Shown here: positions 1 to 11,938 of the stretch, one piece after another | Layout of the letters: every line of letters begins with the position of its first letter | How positions within the stretch are numbered: the stretch's first letter is position 1 | Notes under the pieces: generated by a model | Databases searched by the model: none | Told to the model about the DNA's origin: nothing | Seen by the model: only the letters and a program-made list of their open reading frames with translations | Position numbers and translations under genes: made by a program | Source: Salticus scenicus | Taxonomy: Eukaryota > Arthropoda > Arachnida > Araneae > Salticidae | Direction: 5' to 3' | Length of the DNA stretch: 64,000 nucleotides | NCBI GenBank assembly: GCA_963930645.1 | Contig: OZ005662.1 | Coordinates: 7,383,436 to 7,447,435 of the forward strand

Positions 1-8
1 GGTTATCG

Positions 9-79
9 GCCAGGGTAGCTCAGTGGTAGAGCATCCGTGCGTTAAGCGGAGGGCCCGGGTTCGATTCCCGGCTCTGGTA
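9..79 (+). tRNA. tRNA-like sequence (anticodon-position GTT), probably tRNA-derived repeat
   Basis: It folds as a full cloverleaf: acceptor GCCAGGG/CTCTGGT, D stem GCTC/GAGC, anticodon stem TCCGT/GCGGA with loop GCGTTAA, and T stem CCGGG/CCCGG with loop TTCGATT. Pol III A- and B-box motifs are present. The loop has C instead of the near-universal U at position 33. Sequence on both sides (GGTTATCG before, TTTTCACATAATTGGT after) recurs at the other copies in the window, so this behaves as a dispersed repeat rather than a lone tRNA gene. Confidence 0.5.
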
Positions 80-1089
80 TTTTTCACATAATTGGTAATA
101 AATAAAAATATCAACCTGTACACTCCAATTTGATTTAAATAAATATAGATTAAATTTTACCACATTTTTATTAACTCACTTTCTTGTTTGTTTGTTTGTC
201 CAGTACAAATTTTGCAATCGATTTTTAATTAACTTCCCGACATTTGAAACTTTTATAATAGCTCAGAACACGATGGCAATGCATTTAATATTTTTATTCA
301 ATTAATAAATGTCTGAAAAAATCTTATAATTGTTCTCTTTATGATGCATTGGATCATTTTCTTTCAAGTGGATGGGATAATTCATCAAAAAATGAGATTC
401 AAAAGAAAATTTTAAAATGTGGTATATAAAAAGTTTTTTTTTATCTTGTAATTATTAAAATATAGACTTTTATAGACTCAATATTAACTATATAGACTTT
501 TACAGACTAGTTGTGAGCCCTGATTGTTGTATGAAATTCTATTAAAATACACTTATGTCATGTATTTTTTCAGAGAAAGAATCTCTTTTATTTAATGATA
601 TTTGAAAAGGGTACGCAAAATGTATGAGTAGTTTTTTAAACAACCAGTACACTAAAGAAGTAACTCCAAATTGTAGTTTTACCTTTTCATTTTGTTCTTG
701 AATGGGAAACAAAACTATCAAATCTGTGTAAATTTTGATGTTAAAACCAAGCTGATATGGGTGTTATAAACAAATTAACACTGAAGTTCATGAATAATTG
801 AGTGTGCCACGTACTTTAAGTTATAAGTAAGTTGAAAATATCACCAAGGACACACTAATAGAGTTCAATTGTATTCAATTTAATAGCAGGAAGAGAGAGT
901 GCTATGAAGTGCAACAAAAATAGATGATTTAAAACCACAAGATTTAATTTATGTGACTCGGAAAAAAATACATGTATATCAATATAAAATCAGATTTACT
1001 CTGTATAATTCCATACAGGGTAAAGCTGAATTTCTTTTTTTTAATGAGAGTACTAACACTGTAAATATTAAGAAAATGATCACAGTATT
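80..1089. other. No gene recognised
   Basis: AT-rich sequence downstream of the tRNA-like repeat. I see only short, unrelated open frames. Confidence 0.5.
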
Positions 1090-1093
1090 TTAA

Positions 1094-1828
1094 CCCTTTG
1101 CGGTCATATTAAATTTGGACATGGGTGTCGTACTGGTCAGAATTAATTTTCATGGAAAGAACAGTGATACATAACTTGCAAGATTATGAAGGATAAACAA
1201 GATTTATTTAATTCTTTTGTGAACTTTAGAAATACGTTTATACAACAATGTGATGTCACGTTTTTACGTAAAATATATATTTTATATAGTTCTCCATTGT
1301 GTGATATCTTTCAAAGCAGTCTCCAACATGCAATCCTCGTTTTCTATTACATGTACTATCGCAAAAATAATTAGCTTAGTGCCTTCCACCTTTAACTTTT
1401 CTGTTTGAACATACAGAATGAATTTTACTTTTTACATCTTCACAGTGCCGCAATATATACTGTTTTTCATTAAGCATTTCCTCTATCTGAGGTCGATGGT
1501 TTTCCTGGTTTTGAAGATGCTTCATTACGAAAATCACCTACAAATTGTTTCACCAATTTTCGGACAAACATAAAATGTGACATAGGCGTCCTGACACCTT
1601 ATATAAGATGTAGCCATTCATTGCACAAATCTCTAATCCCCAGAAATAAATCTTTCTCCACCTACGTTATCTCCAATTAATAAGAGCATCGTATTGGTTC
1701 ATGAATAGGTTCTTTATACATTCAGGTTCATTCAGAAAAAGTGTAAACTGATACATGGATGAATACAGTACAAGATTAGTATGATACCTTCCTATGGTGG
1801 CTGAGAGTAGACATATGACCGCAAAGGG
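1094..1828 (-). mobile_element. piggyBac-type element, deleted, with transposase C-terminus remnant
   Basis: It is flanked on both sides by TTAA (1090-1093 and 1829-1832). The terminal inverted repeats begin CCCTTTGCGGTCATAT, 16 bp identical. On the minus strand between about 1530 and 1300 a translation gives QNQENHRPQIEEMLNEKQYI and, after a stop, CDSTCNRKRGLHVGDCFERY, the cysteine-rich C-terminal domain typical of piggyBac transposases. The element is only 735 bp, so it lacks the catalytic core and would need transposase supplied in trans. Confidence 0.8.
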
Positions 1829-2138
1829 TTAAAGAAACTTGATTATGTAAAAATCTAATGTTATAAAATAAAATTATAAAAATTAATTTTCTATTTATGA
1901 TTCGGTTAAATATCGAAGTTTTAGTTGATTTTATATGAAACGATTGGAGTGGATGCATCATTTTCTTGCTAGATGAAAAATTACGTTTCAATTATTTTAA
2001 CTCAAACAGCAATCTTCCTTCCTTTCTTCTTTTTTAACACTTTCCAACAAAGTTGAAAAGTGCTTATGACTTCGGTTTATCTGTCTGTCTGCGTTCTAAA
2101 TCACAAATTTTCATGGAATTTATTGAAACTGATATATG

Positions 2139-3066
2139 TTATTCAAGTTCACTATCGGATGTTCCCTATTGAAAATGGAATAAATACCATTACTGGTTTG
2201 TGTACAGGAACACCCGAAAGTATTCTAAAGCATTGCGTTCTATGAGAGGTATTTCTATATATCCTATTTAAATACCTTTACTTTGCACAAATTTTAATGA
2301 ATTTTTCCTAGCTTTCTTGTAAAAATATTAACACTAGCACATGTTAAAAATAGAAAAAACTAAACAGATAAAGTATCAGTATTTTAAGTAATTATAGTTT
2401 ATATGTAATGTTTCTATGTGTAAATAACAATTTTTTAATTAAAATGGCACCTTCGTACAAGACAATGGCTTCTAACAAAACAAAGTTAGTTGCCATTTGG
2501 CACCCAACTTGACGATTCTAATTTCAACCCCTGATTGGATGTTCCCCATTGAAAATGGAGTAAATACCACCACTGGTTTGTATACAGGGACACTCGAAAA
2601 TAGTCTAAAGCATTGTGTTCTATGAGAGAAATTTCTATAAACCCTATATTAATACCTTTACTTTGCACAAATTTTAATGAAATTGAAATATGTTATTCAA
2701 GTTTACTATTGAATGTTCCAAATTGAAAATGAAGTAAATACCACCACTGGTTTGTATACGGACACCTGAAAGTATTTCAAAGGATTGTGTTCTACAGTCA
2801 GCAGCAAAAGTATCCGAGCACTAGCCAATAATTCCGATATCAAAAAAGTACACTTAATACTGTTTTGTTAAATAAATCCTTGTCGAATCATGTTCTTAGT
2901 CAGTCTAAGAACATGATTCGACAAGGATTTATTTAACAAAACAGTATTAACTCTACTTTTTTTTTACATAGGAACTTTTGCTAGTGTTCGGATACTTTTG
3001 TTACCGACTGTATGAGAGATATTTCTATACACCATATTTTAATACCTTTACTTTACACAAACCTTA
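2139..3066. repeat. Tandem-like repeat of about 165-bp units (three copies)
   Basis: Three related units start near 2139, 2538 and 2690. They share TGTTATTCAAG, ATTGAAAATGGA, TAAATACCA, CTGGTTTGT, TCTATGAGAG and ATACCTTTACTTTGCACAAA in that order. The third unit is interrupted by a TA-flanked palindromic element and then by a TTAA-flanked element. A more diverged copy lies at about 7085-7190. Confidence 0.75.
2795..3010. mobile_element. Palindromic Tc1/mariner-type MITE, 216 bp
   Basis: It is flanked by TA (2793-2794 and 3011-3012). The outer ends are inverted (CAGTCAGCAGCAAAAGTATC against CAGTCGGTAACAAAAGTATC). Inside lies a perfect 46-bp inverted repeat (2854-2899 and 2905-2950) around a 5-base loop. 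Comparison with the sister repeat units at 2241 and 2620 shows the uninterrupted site TTCTATGAGAG, which proves insertion at a TA. Confidence 0.85.
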
Positions 3067-3067
3067 A

Positions 3068-5203
3068 ACCTTTGAAGAACACTGTCCTTGTGAGGAAAAC
3101 GCATTTTCACATTTTTTTTTTTTTTTACATAAATATTCAAGGAATATTTCTATAATGTTTGATGGAGATTGAACATTTACTTCAATTTATTGATAATAGA
3201 TGGCAGCACTAAAAATAAATTAATTTCTATGGCTGAAAATGCATGTTTACTGAAGGTTGATTTTAAAGCTTCCAATTTATCTCATTTAAAAAAATAATAG
3301 AATATATATTTTTTTCAAAAATCCTTTAAATTGACGGAAAATTATAAAATCATAACAGTTTAATGTTAAAACAACCTGTTTTATTTACAATCATTTAACG
3401 CATTCTCCTGGCAAGCACACTGCCCCTCTAGAGCTCTTTACTTTTTCCACTTAGCAAGATTTATAGATTCTCTCCCCATTGAGCTTGCTTTGAGAATGTT
3501 TATTTTGTTTTTACCATACAACTTGTAAGTTTTACATTTGCTAAGGCTTTTTACTGATAAGAAACATATGTTCTTGGATTTTTTATATGACTTTAACACT
3601 CCAGACTAAGGAAAGTGTGTATATTTTCTTTGAAATCCACCTAATAGATAGATGCAATTTTAGTTCTTCTCACACCGAGATTGTTTCAGTTTTAATATTT
3701 AAAAATAGTGTTCTATTTGTAATATTTTTAAAAGTTTTTTTTTTTTTTTTTTTTTTACAGTTATTAGTAACTTTATTATTTTGTAACATATTTTTTATAT
3801 TTTGTGTTTCTGCTAATTTTCTTCATTGCTATATAATATTATTGTGTATATTGTGGGGTTTTATAGAATTATTACCTTCTAAAATAAATTATTTCATTGA
3901 TTAGAAAATGAAATTATTTTTAAGCATTAACATTTTGTTATGAAATGATACTTAACATTTCAGAAAATTATGGAGTGGAAGGCTGAATTTTAATACCAAC
4001 TATGTGAAAATATCAGAGCCGGGAATAAGGAATTTGCACACATGGGGGATTTGAACAAAATCCTATTTTTCAGGTAGTTTTAGGCCCATAAATTTCAAAA
4101 AGTTTATTAAAAATGCAAAAAAAGTTCTCATTAATTTAAAAAATAATTTTAAAAATCACATGACTTCAAAACATTGCCTGATGTCACACTTTATGAAACT
4201 TCAATGTTTACATTTTGTAAGCCTGGTTAGTAAGCAGCAATTCGTTTTAACTTTCGTAATTATCAATTGTTTATGTGATTTCTGAGCATTTCTTTTTCAT
4301 CTTATTTTCATTTAATATCATTATCACCATTTTCCATTATCATTATTTTCAACTGTTTTCTTTTCATGGCGGTTGTCCAATGTTTTCGTTTAATAGGATC
4401 CTGTGGAACGCTGAAGAATAACTTTTCAGAAGCATTAGCCATTGTATTAGTGCAAAATGGTACAATACAATATTTGTACTACGATTTATTAATATCCGTC
4501 ATTATTATAACATATAAAACCTATTTCACTGATTCAAGAAGTAAAACAAAGCACGAAATCGAATGTAAACAACGATTACTCCCATTTGTTGTCATAAAGA
4601 GTGACGTCACGATATATTATACTGCGTTATCTCGATAGAGTAAATAGTGTGATGTTAAAATTGTTATAAATCCGTAATTAGATTTCAAATAAAGAAAATG
4701 TATGTATTTATTTTCTTACCTTTTCATTTTCTATTATATAAGAATAAAATCAGAAAATGTGCAAATTGTCTATTGAACACGGGCCTTCCGCTTTATGTGC
4801 GGATGACCAAACCATCGAGCTACCCTGGCTGATTACCAGCTAGGCATTCCTCACATAGCATTCATTGGCAAAGTCACTTGATACAGCTGTGTTTGCAGAC
4901 TCAGTGACTTTTCTAAAATGAACTTTCAGGCTTGATGAATAAATTTCTAAATTAAATTGATACTTAACATTTTAATTTTGGAAACAGAAAACGGAAAGGT
5001 AAGTTTTTCACTAATCTACAGACTTAAGAGTTGATGTTCTAGTTGCGCACAGTCTTTACAGTGAAGATGCCCCCCCCCCCATAAAAGGGGGGCAAGTAAA
5101 AATTTTTTTAAGTGTATATTATTCATTCATAAGCTCATACCAATAAATATTATCCATTATTTCACTTGAAATATATAAATTTATGTAACCGTCCTTCAAA
5201 GGG
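3068..5203. mobile_element. TTAA-flanked piggyBac-like non-autonomous element
   Basis: TTAA sits at 3064-3067 and 5204-5207. The ends are imperfect inverted repeats (ACCTTTGAAGAACAC against CCCTTTGAAGGACGG). Removing the insert restores the neighbouring ~165-bp repeat (..CACAAACC-TTAA-..GAAATATGTTATTC, as seen near 2660-2700), so the borders are well supported. There is no transposase reading frame. Inside are a truncated tRNA-like copy (4776-4833) and a fragment of its tail (3993-4027). Confidence 0.65.
4776..4833 (-). tRNA. Truncated tRNA-like copy
   Basis: On the minus strand it keeps GCCAGGGTAGCTC, the D arm and an anticodon stem (TCCGC/GCGGA), then breaks off in the T arm at GTGTTCAA. 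The upstream flank (CTAGCTGGTAATCA) matches the flank of the copies at 7563-7741. It lies inside the TTAA-flanked element 3068-5203. A second fragment, only the 3' end plus tail, lies at about 3993-4027. Confidence 0.5.
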
Positions 5204-5207
5204 TTAA

Positions 5208-5890
5208 TAAACTGAAATATGTTATTCATATGCACAAAAAATGCTTTATTTAGAATACGATACAATTAGCATTAAGATTTACATGGTTGCCCAAAAATAT
5301 TCAGGTATATTAAGGGCCATATAAGAACCCAGTGGCAGAAAGTTTTGAAGCTGTCTGCGACAGGCTTTTAAAATTTCATAATCTGTCTGCAAAATTTGTG
5401 TGTAATCAGGGGTGAAAATGGCTTACACTCAAAAAACCTGAAAGCTGATGCGGACGGGAGGAGGGGGGGGGGGGCTTAACATCAGTGGTGATCTCGTGCA
5501 ACAATACACAAATACAATTTTACTACAAAACAATATAGTATAAACAACTGTATTCATTCAATTCATCTTATTCAATTAAATATTTTATAGTAATGTTTGA
5601 CACAACACAATATAAATAATTATAAATAATAAAAGTATTAGTTTTAGTTTTGATACAGAAATTTTTATAAGTGAATTGTTATCCGAAAGTTGCGGACAAA
5701 TTTTTTTCTCAGTGCAGACAAAAACTGTCCGCAAGCCGATTTTCTGTGTCCGTGACCATGTCGCCGTGTCACGGTGTTTCTGCCACTGGGTATAAGAAAA
5801 TAGCGAGAATTGCATTTTCATTTTTATTAGGCATTTTAACACACTCTAACAATGTTTAAGAATGAATATGATTTCAATTATCTGTTTGTT
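5208..5890. other. No gene recognised; remainder of repeat and low-complexity tracts
   Basis: The first ~40 bases continue the ~165-bp repeat interrupted by the TTAA element. The rest holds a G-rich run near 5458-5474 and unrelated short frames. Confidence 0.45.
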
Positions 5891-7024
5891 TAGGGTTGCC
5901 ACTCAAACAGGAGAATGAAATTCCCTGACATTTCCAGGTTTTCCAGAAATGTTCTAAGAAAATTCCAGTCTCTAACCGCATATTGAGCACTAGCTGTGTT
6001 GAGGGCAAAATCATTGTGGTACCACTTGAAAACACAAAAGTTACATATGATAAAAGTTGCATATAGTAATAGCATCTGTTGCTTATAAGCGAGATATGAA
6101 ATTTCCTTCATGAGTGGAAAAAAAGGGCGAGGCTGCTTTAAAAAAAATGGTGGATGCTAAGGAAACTAGTATGTTGTGGCCACCACAAGACTTTCTTCTA
6201 TATTTTCCTATACATATTCAATCAATAATATATTTAAAAAAAAATATATATATACGATTTTTTTTTTTTTTTTAATTAAAAGTAAAAAAATCGATAACTT
6301 TGTTTTAATGTATCACAGATTTATAGTTAAACGATTCGTTTTAAAGGTATTGACGAGATCTTTCGAAAGATACCCATCTTCAAAATGTAACACCCCCCAG
6401 AGGGGTACTTCCCCCCAGGGGGGGAAGCGATGCCCCCACATGCATAGAATTTTTTTTCTAGTTAACTACTACTATTATCAATAATTCATATTAATTTTAC
6501 AATCACAAGTTTAAAATAACTCTCATTATGCCCATTTATACGAAATTTTGTCCTAGGCTATACAACCATGTTAAAAGCTTGCATAAAATGCGATCACAGT
6601 GCTACCTGTTGAGCAATTGATCCCCAAATCAAATCAGCACCAGTTTATGTCAGGGTGCAAGTAAATACCAAGTTTGATTAAATTTCATTCATTGATTCGT
6701 GAGCTACAGCGTCCACAAAAAAGTGATACAGACAGACATTTTCTAAAAACTATTAATTCATGTTCTGGACATCCCAAAACGTGTAAATCCATCGAAAAAC
6801 GGAGGTCGAAAATTTTCACGAATCCAATATTTTTTCTACATTACATATAGAAAGAAAGTAAAAATGACCATACGCTGGTTGAAGAATTGTTTATTTTTCG
6901 GCAATCATACGAAATTCCCTGACTTTTCCAGATTCTGGCTAAAATATTAAAATTCCCCGACTTTTATAGTCAATTTTCAAACTCCCTGACTATTCCAGGT
7001 TTTTCAGGTAGCATGGCAACCCTG
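5891..7024. mobile_element. AGGGTTGCC-ended TIR element carrying a nested repeat
   Basis: The left end (AGGGTTGCCACTCAA) is inverted relative to the right end (GCATGGCAACCCTG). Subterminal sequence on both sides repeats the phrase TTCCCTGACatTTCCAGG in opposite orientations. The middle, about 6166-6860, is a separate repeat that recurs at 47640-48784. No clear target duplication is seen for the outer element. Confidence 0.5.
6166..6860. repeat. Repeat family R1 with GACTTTCTTCTAT ends
   Basis: It begins ACTAGTATGTTGTGGCCACC, then AAGACTTTCTTCTATATTTT, and ends with TATAGAAAGAAAGTAAAAA. It shares the block AAATCGATAACTTTGTTTTA, a C-rich/G-rich stretch and AAAACGTGTAAATCCATC with the copy at 47640-48784. 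A fragment of the left end in reverse orientation lies at 7978-8012. Confidence 0.6.
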
Positions 7025-7084
7025 TCTGCCTGACAGTCAGCCCATCTTCAGTGTCTGTAAATATTTTCAGAATTTCTTCAAAAT

Positions 7085-7190
7085 GATATATGTCATTCAA
7101 GTCTACAATGGGATATTCCCTATTTAAAATGGCATTTATAGGCTAGGTACAACTGGCTTGTGTATAAAGATGCACCAAAAAATACCAATA
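7085..7190. repeat. Diverged copy of the ~165-bp repeat
   Basis: It shares ATATGTCATTCAAGT, GGATATTCCCTATTTAAAATGG and CTGGCTTGTGTA with the units at 2139-3066. The following bases lead into a Tigger-like end. Confidence 0.5.
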
Positions 7191-7192
7191 TA

Positions 7193-7270
7193 CAGTGAAC
7201 TCTCGTTAAAATGGACAATCAAGGGCCACAGTTTTTGTTCATATTAACGAGAGTCCATTATAACAGGAGT
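7193..7270 (+). mobile_element. Tigger/pogo-like terminal fragment
   Basis: CAGTGAACTCTCGTTAAAAT directly after TA resembles the ends of pogo/Tigger elements. An inverted copy of CTCTCGTTAA lies about 50 bases inside. The opposite end was not found. Confidence 0.4.
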
Positions 7271-7562
7271 TCATAAACTGAAGTTCTATATGAACTCTAA
7301 AATTACTATTATGTACACATACACTGTAAAATACGAATGAAAATTTGTTTCCCCAAACCCTTTTATTCACTTAAAATATAAACGCAGTGTACTTACAAAA
7401 TTTCTTTTCATCATATAGTACAATGTAATGTAGTTCATAAAGAAAAAAGGGTGATAGTACATAACAGTTAATTAGACTATCTTAAAAAAAGAAGTTATCT
7501 TGATTTTAAGTAAATTGGAGTGTAGAGGTTGATATTTTAATTTTAGCAACTATGTGGAAAAT

Positions 7563-7633
7563 ACCAGAGCCGGGAATCGAACCCGGGCACCTCTGCTTAA
7601 CGCATGGATGCTCTACCACTGAGCTACCCTGGC
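7563..7633 (-). tRNA. tRNA-like copy, left arm of a palindrome
   Basis: This is a 71-nt cloverleaf-like sequence on the minus strand with the same body as the copy at 9-79. The anticodon stem is TCCAT/GCAGA, so it is weaker. It forms an inverted pair with 7671-7741; the arms extend past both tRNA bodies into the shared tails (ACCAACTATGTGGAAAATA and its complement). Confidence 0.55.
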
Positions 7634-7670
7634 TGACAACCAGCTAGGCATTTCTCCTAGCTGGTTGTCA

Positions 7671-7741
7671 GCCAGGGTAGCTCAGTGGTAGAGCATCCGT
7701 GCGTTAAGCAGAGGTGCCCGGGTTCGATTCCCGGCACTGGT
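7671..7741 (+). tRNA. tRNA-like copy, right arm of a palindrome
   Basis: It has the same 71-nt body with A and B boxes intact, the loop GCGTTAA and C at position 33. It faces away from the copy at 7563-7633, with only about 37 bases between the two 5' ends. Confidence 0.55.
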
Positions 7742-8015
7742 ATTTTCCACATAGTTGGTAAAATTAAATCATAGTTGGTAAAATCTCAATTATTTTTAGA
7801 GAAATGAGATCTGTGTAGTTTAAAACAAAAGTATTGATTTCTTTCATTTTTAAACAACAACAACAAAAAAAAAATCTCATTTTTTTCTGATGTCAGCTTA
7901 AAATTTACTTTCTTTTGGCATTTTGTGTAAAACTTCTCCCAGATGAAAACTGTTTGCATGAATTTGTATAGCATTATATAGAAGAAAGTCTTGTGGTGGC
8001 CACAACATACTGTTT

Positions 8016-8842
8016 AAAGATGTCTCAATGCTATATATATTTTCAATTTTTTTATATACTGTATTATTTTAAAATAAATTTAAATTTGCAATGCTCTATA
8101 TATCTAATAGTTGCCTAACTTTTATAAAAAATTATCAGATGAATTAACTTTAAGTACATCATTGAGTTACGATAACTCTATGATAAACTTTGTATATTTT
8201 ACAAAAGCATGCATAAAATATGCTTTGTAACTTATTTTCAGGTTATTTATGACTTTAAAAATTCATTATCTTTTAATTTGACATGTTTTATTAATAGCAA
8301 GTCAATAATTTTTGAAAATTATTGATTTTTATGTTAATAATCAATAAACCATAAAAAATTTTACAAAGCAATAATAAATTATTTTGAAATTTTACGCATT
8401 TATTATATAAGAAATCGAGATCAATAGAAACCACAAGATTCAATTCTCGACAACAAAAAGTTTTTGAAGTGAAATAAAATAATGCATGCAATACAAAGCA
8501 TAAAAACATTTATTCTTCATATAAACAAAATCATATAAAAGTATGTTAATACAAAATAACAAAACTATTAAATCAATAATATTAAAATTTTGAAAAAATG
8601 TTTAAAAAAACAAAGAACCTTTTATGCAGGTACATTGACAATTAAAAGAATTTCAAAAGAATTTTACTGCCATAAACATAAGGTTAATAATTTCATGAAT
8701 TGAATAATTTCAATATAAACTGAACACTGGTTACAATATACTAAAAAATAAAATAATAATAATAATAAAATATTATAAAATGTATAATACTAATTTAAAA
8801 AGTAGCAATTCTTACATAATGTTTTAACACATAGAATTTAGT

Positions 8843-8876
<34 letters not shown>

Positions 8877-9280
8877 GTGAGCATATTTCACATATTCTGA
8901 TAATGGCACTTTCGATGTTACAATAAAAAGGCACTTTACAACGAGTGTCGAACTATGAAAAATAAAAACTCAAACAAATAAAAAAAAAAAACACAATTGT
9001 TTTAGGTTGAAATAATTAAACACACAGTGCAAGAAAATGTAGGCAGAAGTGCAGCTATTGTGCCAATTTTTTCTAGTCCCATGAATGGAGATATGCCGAA
9101 TTATTTTAACTTCAAACAGACGATTCCACATTTTCAAATTTTATAGTGTTTTTATCCAACAAGGAGCATTTATGAATTGTGAGTGATACACCGTAACCAA
9201 AATTTACAGGTATTTAAATGGTGTCACAAGATATACACATTTACCAATAAGAGCAATTGTTACTTCAGAACAGAGATGTA
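8016..9280. other. No gene recognised
   Basis: AT-rich sequence with a (TA)n microsatellite at about 8848-8873. No coding signal is seen. Confidence 0.5.
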
Positions 9281-9679
9281 CAGGGTTCATACTAAAATAT
9301 GGGGAAAAAATTCCCTGAGTTCCCAGACAAGTTTCAAGAAAATATTAGCGACATATTACCAGAAACACTCTTCTAGACATGACAAAATACAGCTATTTCC
9401 ACTCTATGATGTCATATTACTGCCGATCATGATAGAAATCATTATTTACATGCATATTTTCACAATACTTAATCATTTAAATTTTGATACGAAGCTAAAC
9501 AAGAAAAACTTAACTTGAGAGAAAAAAAAAATTGTTTTTCCAGGTTTTATAATTGATTTTCCCTGAGTTTTAATGAAAATTTTAATTTTCCCTGAGTTTC
9601 CCCTGACTTTTTTTAACAAATTCCAAATTCCCTGAGTATTCCCTGTTTTCCAGATTTTTCCTGAGGAGTATGAACCCTG
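9281..9679. mobile_element. CAGGGTTCATAC-ended element with 6-bp target duplication
   Basis: The ends are CAGGGTTCATACT and AGTATGAACCCTG. The flanks are direct repeats GATGTA (9275-9280 and 9680-9685). The interior is made of repeated CCCTGAGTTT phrases in opposite orientations. It is 399 bp with no transposase. Confidence 0.75.
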
Positions 9680-9685
9680 GATGTA

Positions 9686-11330
9686 GGAGTTCAAAATTTT
9701 CACTATTCAGTTGCAAGCTGTGACATTATTCCCTTTATCTATTTGATTTTTCCAACTTATTATGAGTCACCTTAGTAATGTCATAGAATGTATTGGAAGT
9801 CATGATAACACTTGTTATTGCATGAAGAATGGGCTCTTTCCACCGGACATCAGAGGTCACATGATAGAGGAAAAACAAATAGCAGACGAAGTCTTGCTTA
9901 TCTAGAGCGATTGCTGAAATAACATATTTTCTATTCTTATTTTTGATCAATCGTGTTTAATCTGTGATATTTCTTTTATACATCATCATTTTTAATCCAT
10001 TTTATGTCATTATTCATCATCTTTTGTTTGCTGTATACATTTACAATCATCATTTAGTGTATATTTGCTATTGATGTTCATGAAGATCATGTTAAATACT
10101 CTGATATTTGGTACTTAAATCACTGACAGTGCAATATCGTACTACGTAAATCCATTCAGACCAGTAGCTAAGTTAATTAACTTCTAACACCTTTATGCAA
10201 TTAAATTAAATGAAAACATTTTAAAATTTCAAATTATAATCCATAAACATTTCACAAGATCAAGAACAAGCTATTATTTATTGTTAGATCAGTTAATGTA
10301 ACAGTTACACTAGAAAATACAAAAATAGATTCTTACAGTTGAAAATTAAATAAACACATAAAGTGTTTTTAAAAAATTATTAAATTTACAAATACAACTA
10401 TTCTACTGTTTACAAATGCACAATATTACTTTTGTTTTATTTTATATTAAATATTAAAATTTTTGCTCTTAAGAACAATATTAAATTGAATTCGATTCTC
10501 AGAATTCGATTATTCGTTTTCCTCTATCACATGATTCAGCAGACGAAACTGGGAAAAGTCCATTGAATGGAGTGTATTGTTGTTCTGTTCATTGTGTTTT
10601 GGGTAATCAGCACTCTCTACCAGTGACTTTTTCACCAACTTTTTTTTTTTTTTGCTTCTAAACAAAATCCAATTTCTTTTTGACCCGTTTCTTGCAAACC
10701 ACATATCTTTATCATTATTCCTTACTTTTTATATTTTTTAAAAGTTTTAATAAACTTTTTGCTCATCGGGTATATATGCATGTTTATAAAATTTAGCTGA
10801 AGTAAACCTGAAAATAACCTCTCGCCACATGACAAACAAAAACCTCAAATCTCTCTTAAAACCCTGCCCCTCCTTTTACTTTCACATCACTTTTTAAAAC
10901 TAATTTCTGAAAACAAGAAAATCATACATATCGATTTTGCGCAAACAATATGAGTATTTAAGAAAATAAATAAATAGCTTAGTTTGAAAAAAATTAGAAA
11001 AATCATATAGATAAAAGATAATGAAGTTCACAACTTTCAACTGAACGGTGGAATTTTCAAATTTTGATATCTTTGTTCCGAAGTAACGATTGTTTATATA
11101 AATTGGTAGGGATGTATATCTTGGTACTCTTTAAATACCTGTACATTTTCATCAAGATCTGTCGGTCACATTCTTATTCTTTAACTCAAGTGTTACTGTG
11201 ACTAGATATAATTTTTGCAAAAAGTCGAGAAAGAGAATTTGCATATTTACATTTAATACTGTTTATCTTTCTAATCAAAATAAATTATTTATTTAAAAAA
11301 ATCAGAAACTGCTGCATATATTTGCAAAAT
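9686..11330. other. No gene recognised
   Basis: AT-rich intergenic sequence downstream of the helicase-RBR gene. Only chance-length open frames are seen. Confidence 0.5.
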
Positions 11331-11550
11331 CAGGGTGGCTAGCATCTGATATTTTGAATTTTCCCTGACTCTCCCAGGACAAATTTAATTCATATGTAAC
11401 ATTGTAACATTATTCAACATTTTTTTTTTAACTAAAATTTTCTGAGTTTCACAACTTTTTTTAAGATTTAACCAAACTTGCCTTATTTTTTACAGATTTT
11501 AAACAAATTCCCTGTCATTTCCCACTATTTCCAAACTGCTAGCCAGCCTG
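11331..11550. mobile_element. CAGGGTGGCTAGCA-ended short element
   Basis: The ends CAGGGTGGCTAGCA and TGCTAGCCAGCCTG are inverted, and TTCCCTGAC/TTCCCTGTCA phrases occur inside, as in the other CAGGG elements. It is 220 bp. A target duplication is not clear. Confidence 0.5.
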
Positions 11551-11737
11551 ACAATACATTATAACTTTAACACCATTTAAAAAATAATAACATGAAACTA
11601 AAAACACAGAGAAAAAGCTTTAAACATTTTGTGAATATACTTTTCCCTTGGAAAATATTTAAACCACATATCTTTTCATTCAAGCTTATTGTATATAAAA
11701 ATATACATATTGAAAATGATATTTAAATATTTCAAAA

Positions 11738-11938
11738 TCAATCTACGAACAACAGTCCTGGGTGTGCTCTGTCAATGTGAGAATAGGCATCATTTGGCGA
11801 TGAATATGCCTCAAGACAAATCCAGCAAAAATGAGTTTTACAATTAACACATCTCATGCGATTGCAACCACTTTTTTTTTCAATAGCAGTGCTACATTTT
11901 GGACATAGTTTGCACTGAGCCTTGTCTTTCTGCCACAC
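11738..11938 (-). CDS. Terminal exon B: catalytic RING2 (Rcat), isoform B
   Basis: The exon has 66 codons plus a TGA stop, and the acceptor is tccttatag. It begins VWQKDKAQCKLCPKCSTAIEK, then KSGCNRMRC and CKTHFCWIC, and ends AYSHIDRAHPGLLFVD. All zinc ligands and the predicted catalytic Cys (SGCNRMRC) are kept. It is clearly paralogous to exon A, but most non-ligand positions differ, so the duplication is old and both copies appear to be under constraint. The tail AYSHIDRAHPG resembles the usual C-terminus of helicase-RBR proteins (a short helix ending H-x-x-x-H). Confidence 0.85.
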   Translation of the reverse strand: MWQKDKAQCKLCPKCSTAIEKKSGCNRMRCVNCKTHFCWICLEAYSSPNDAYSHIDRAHPGLLFVD

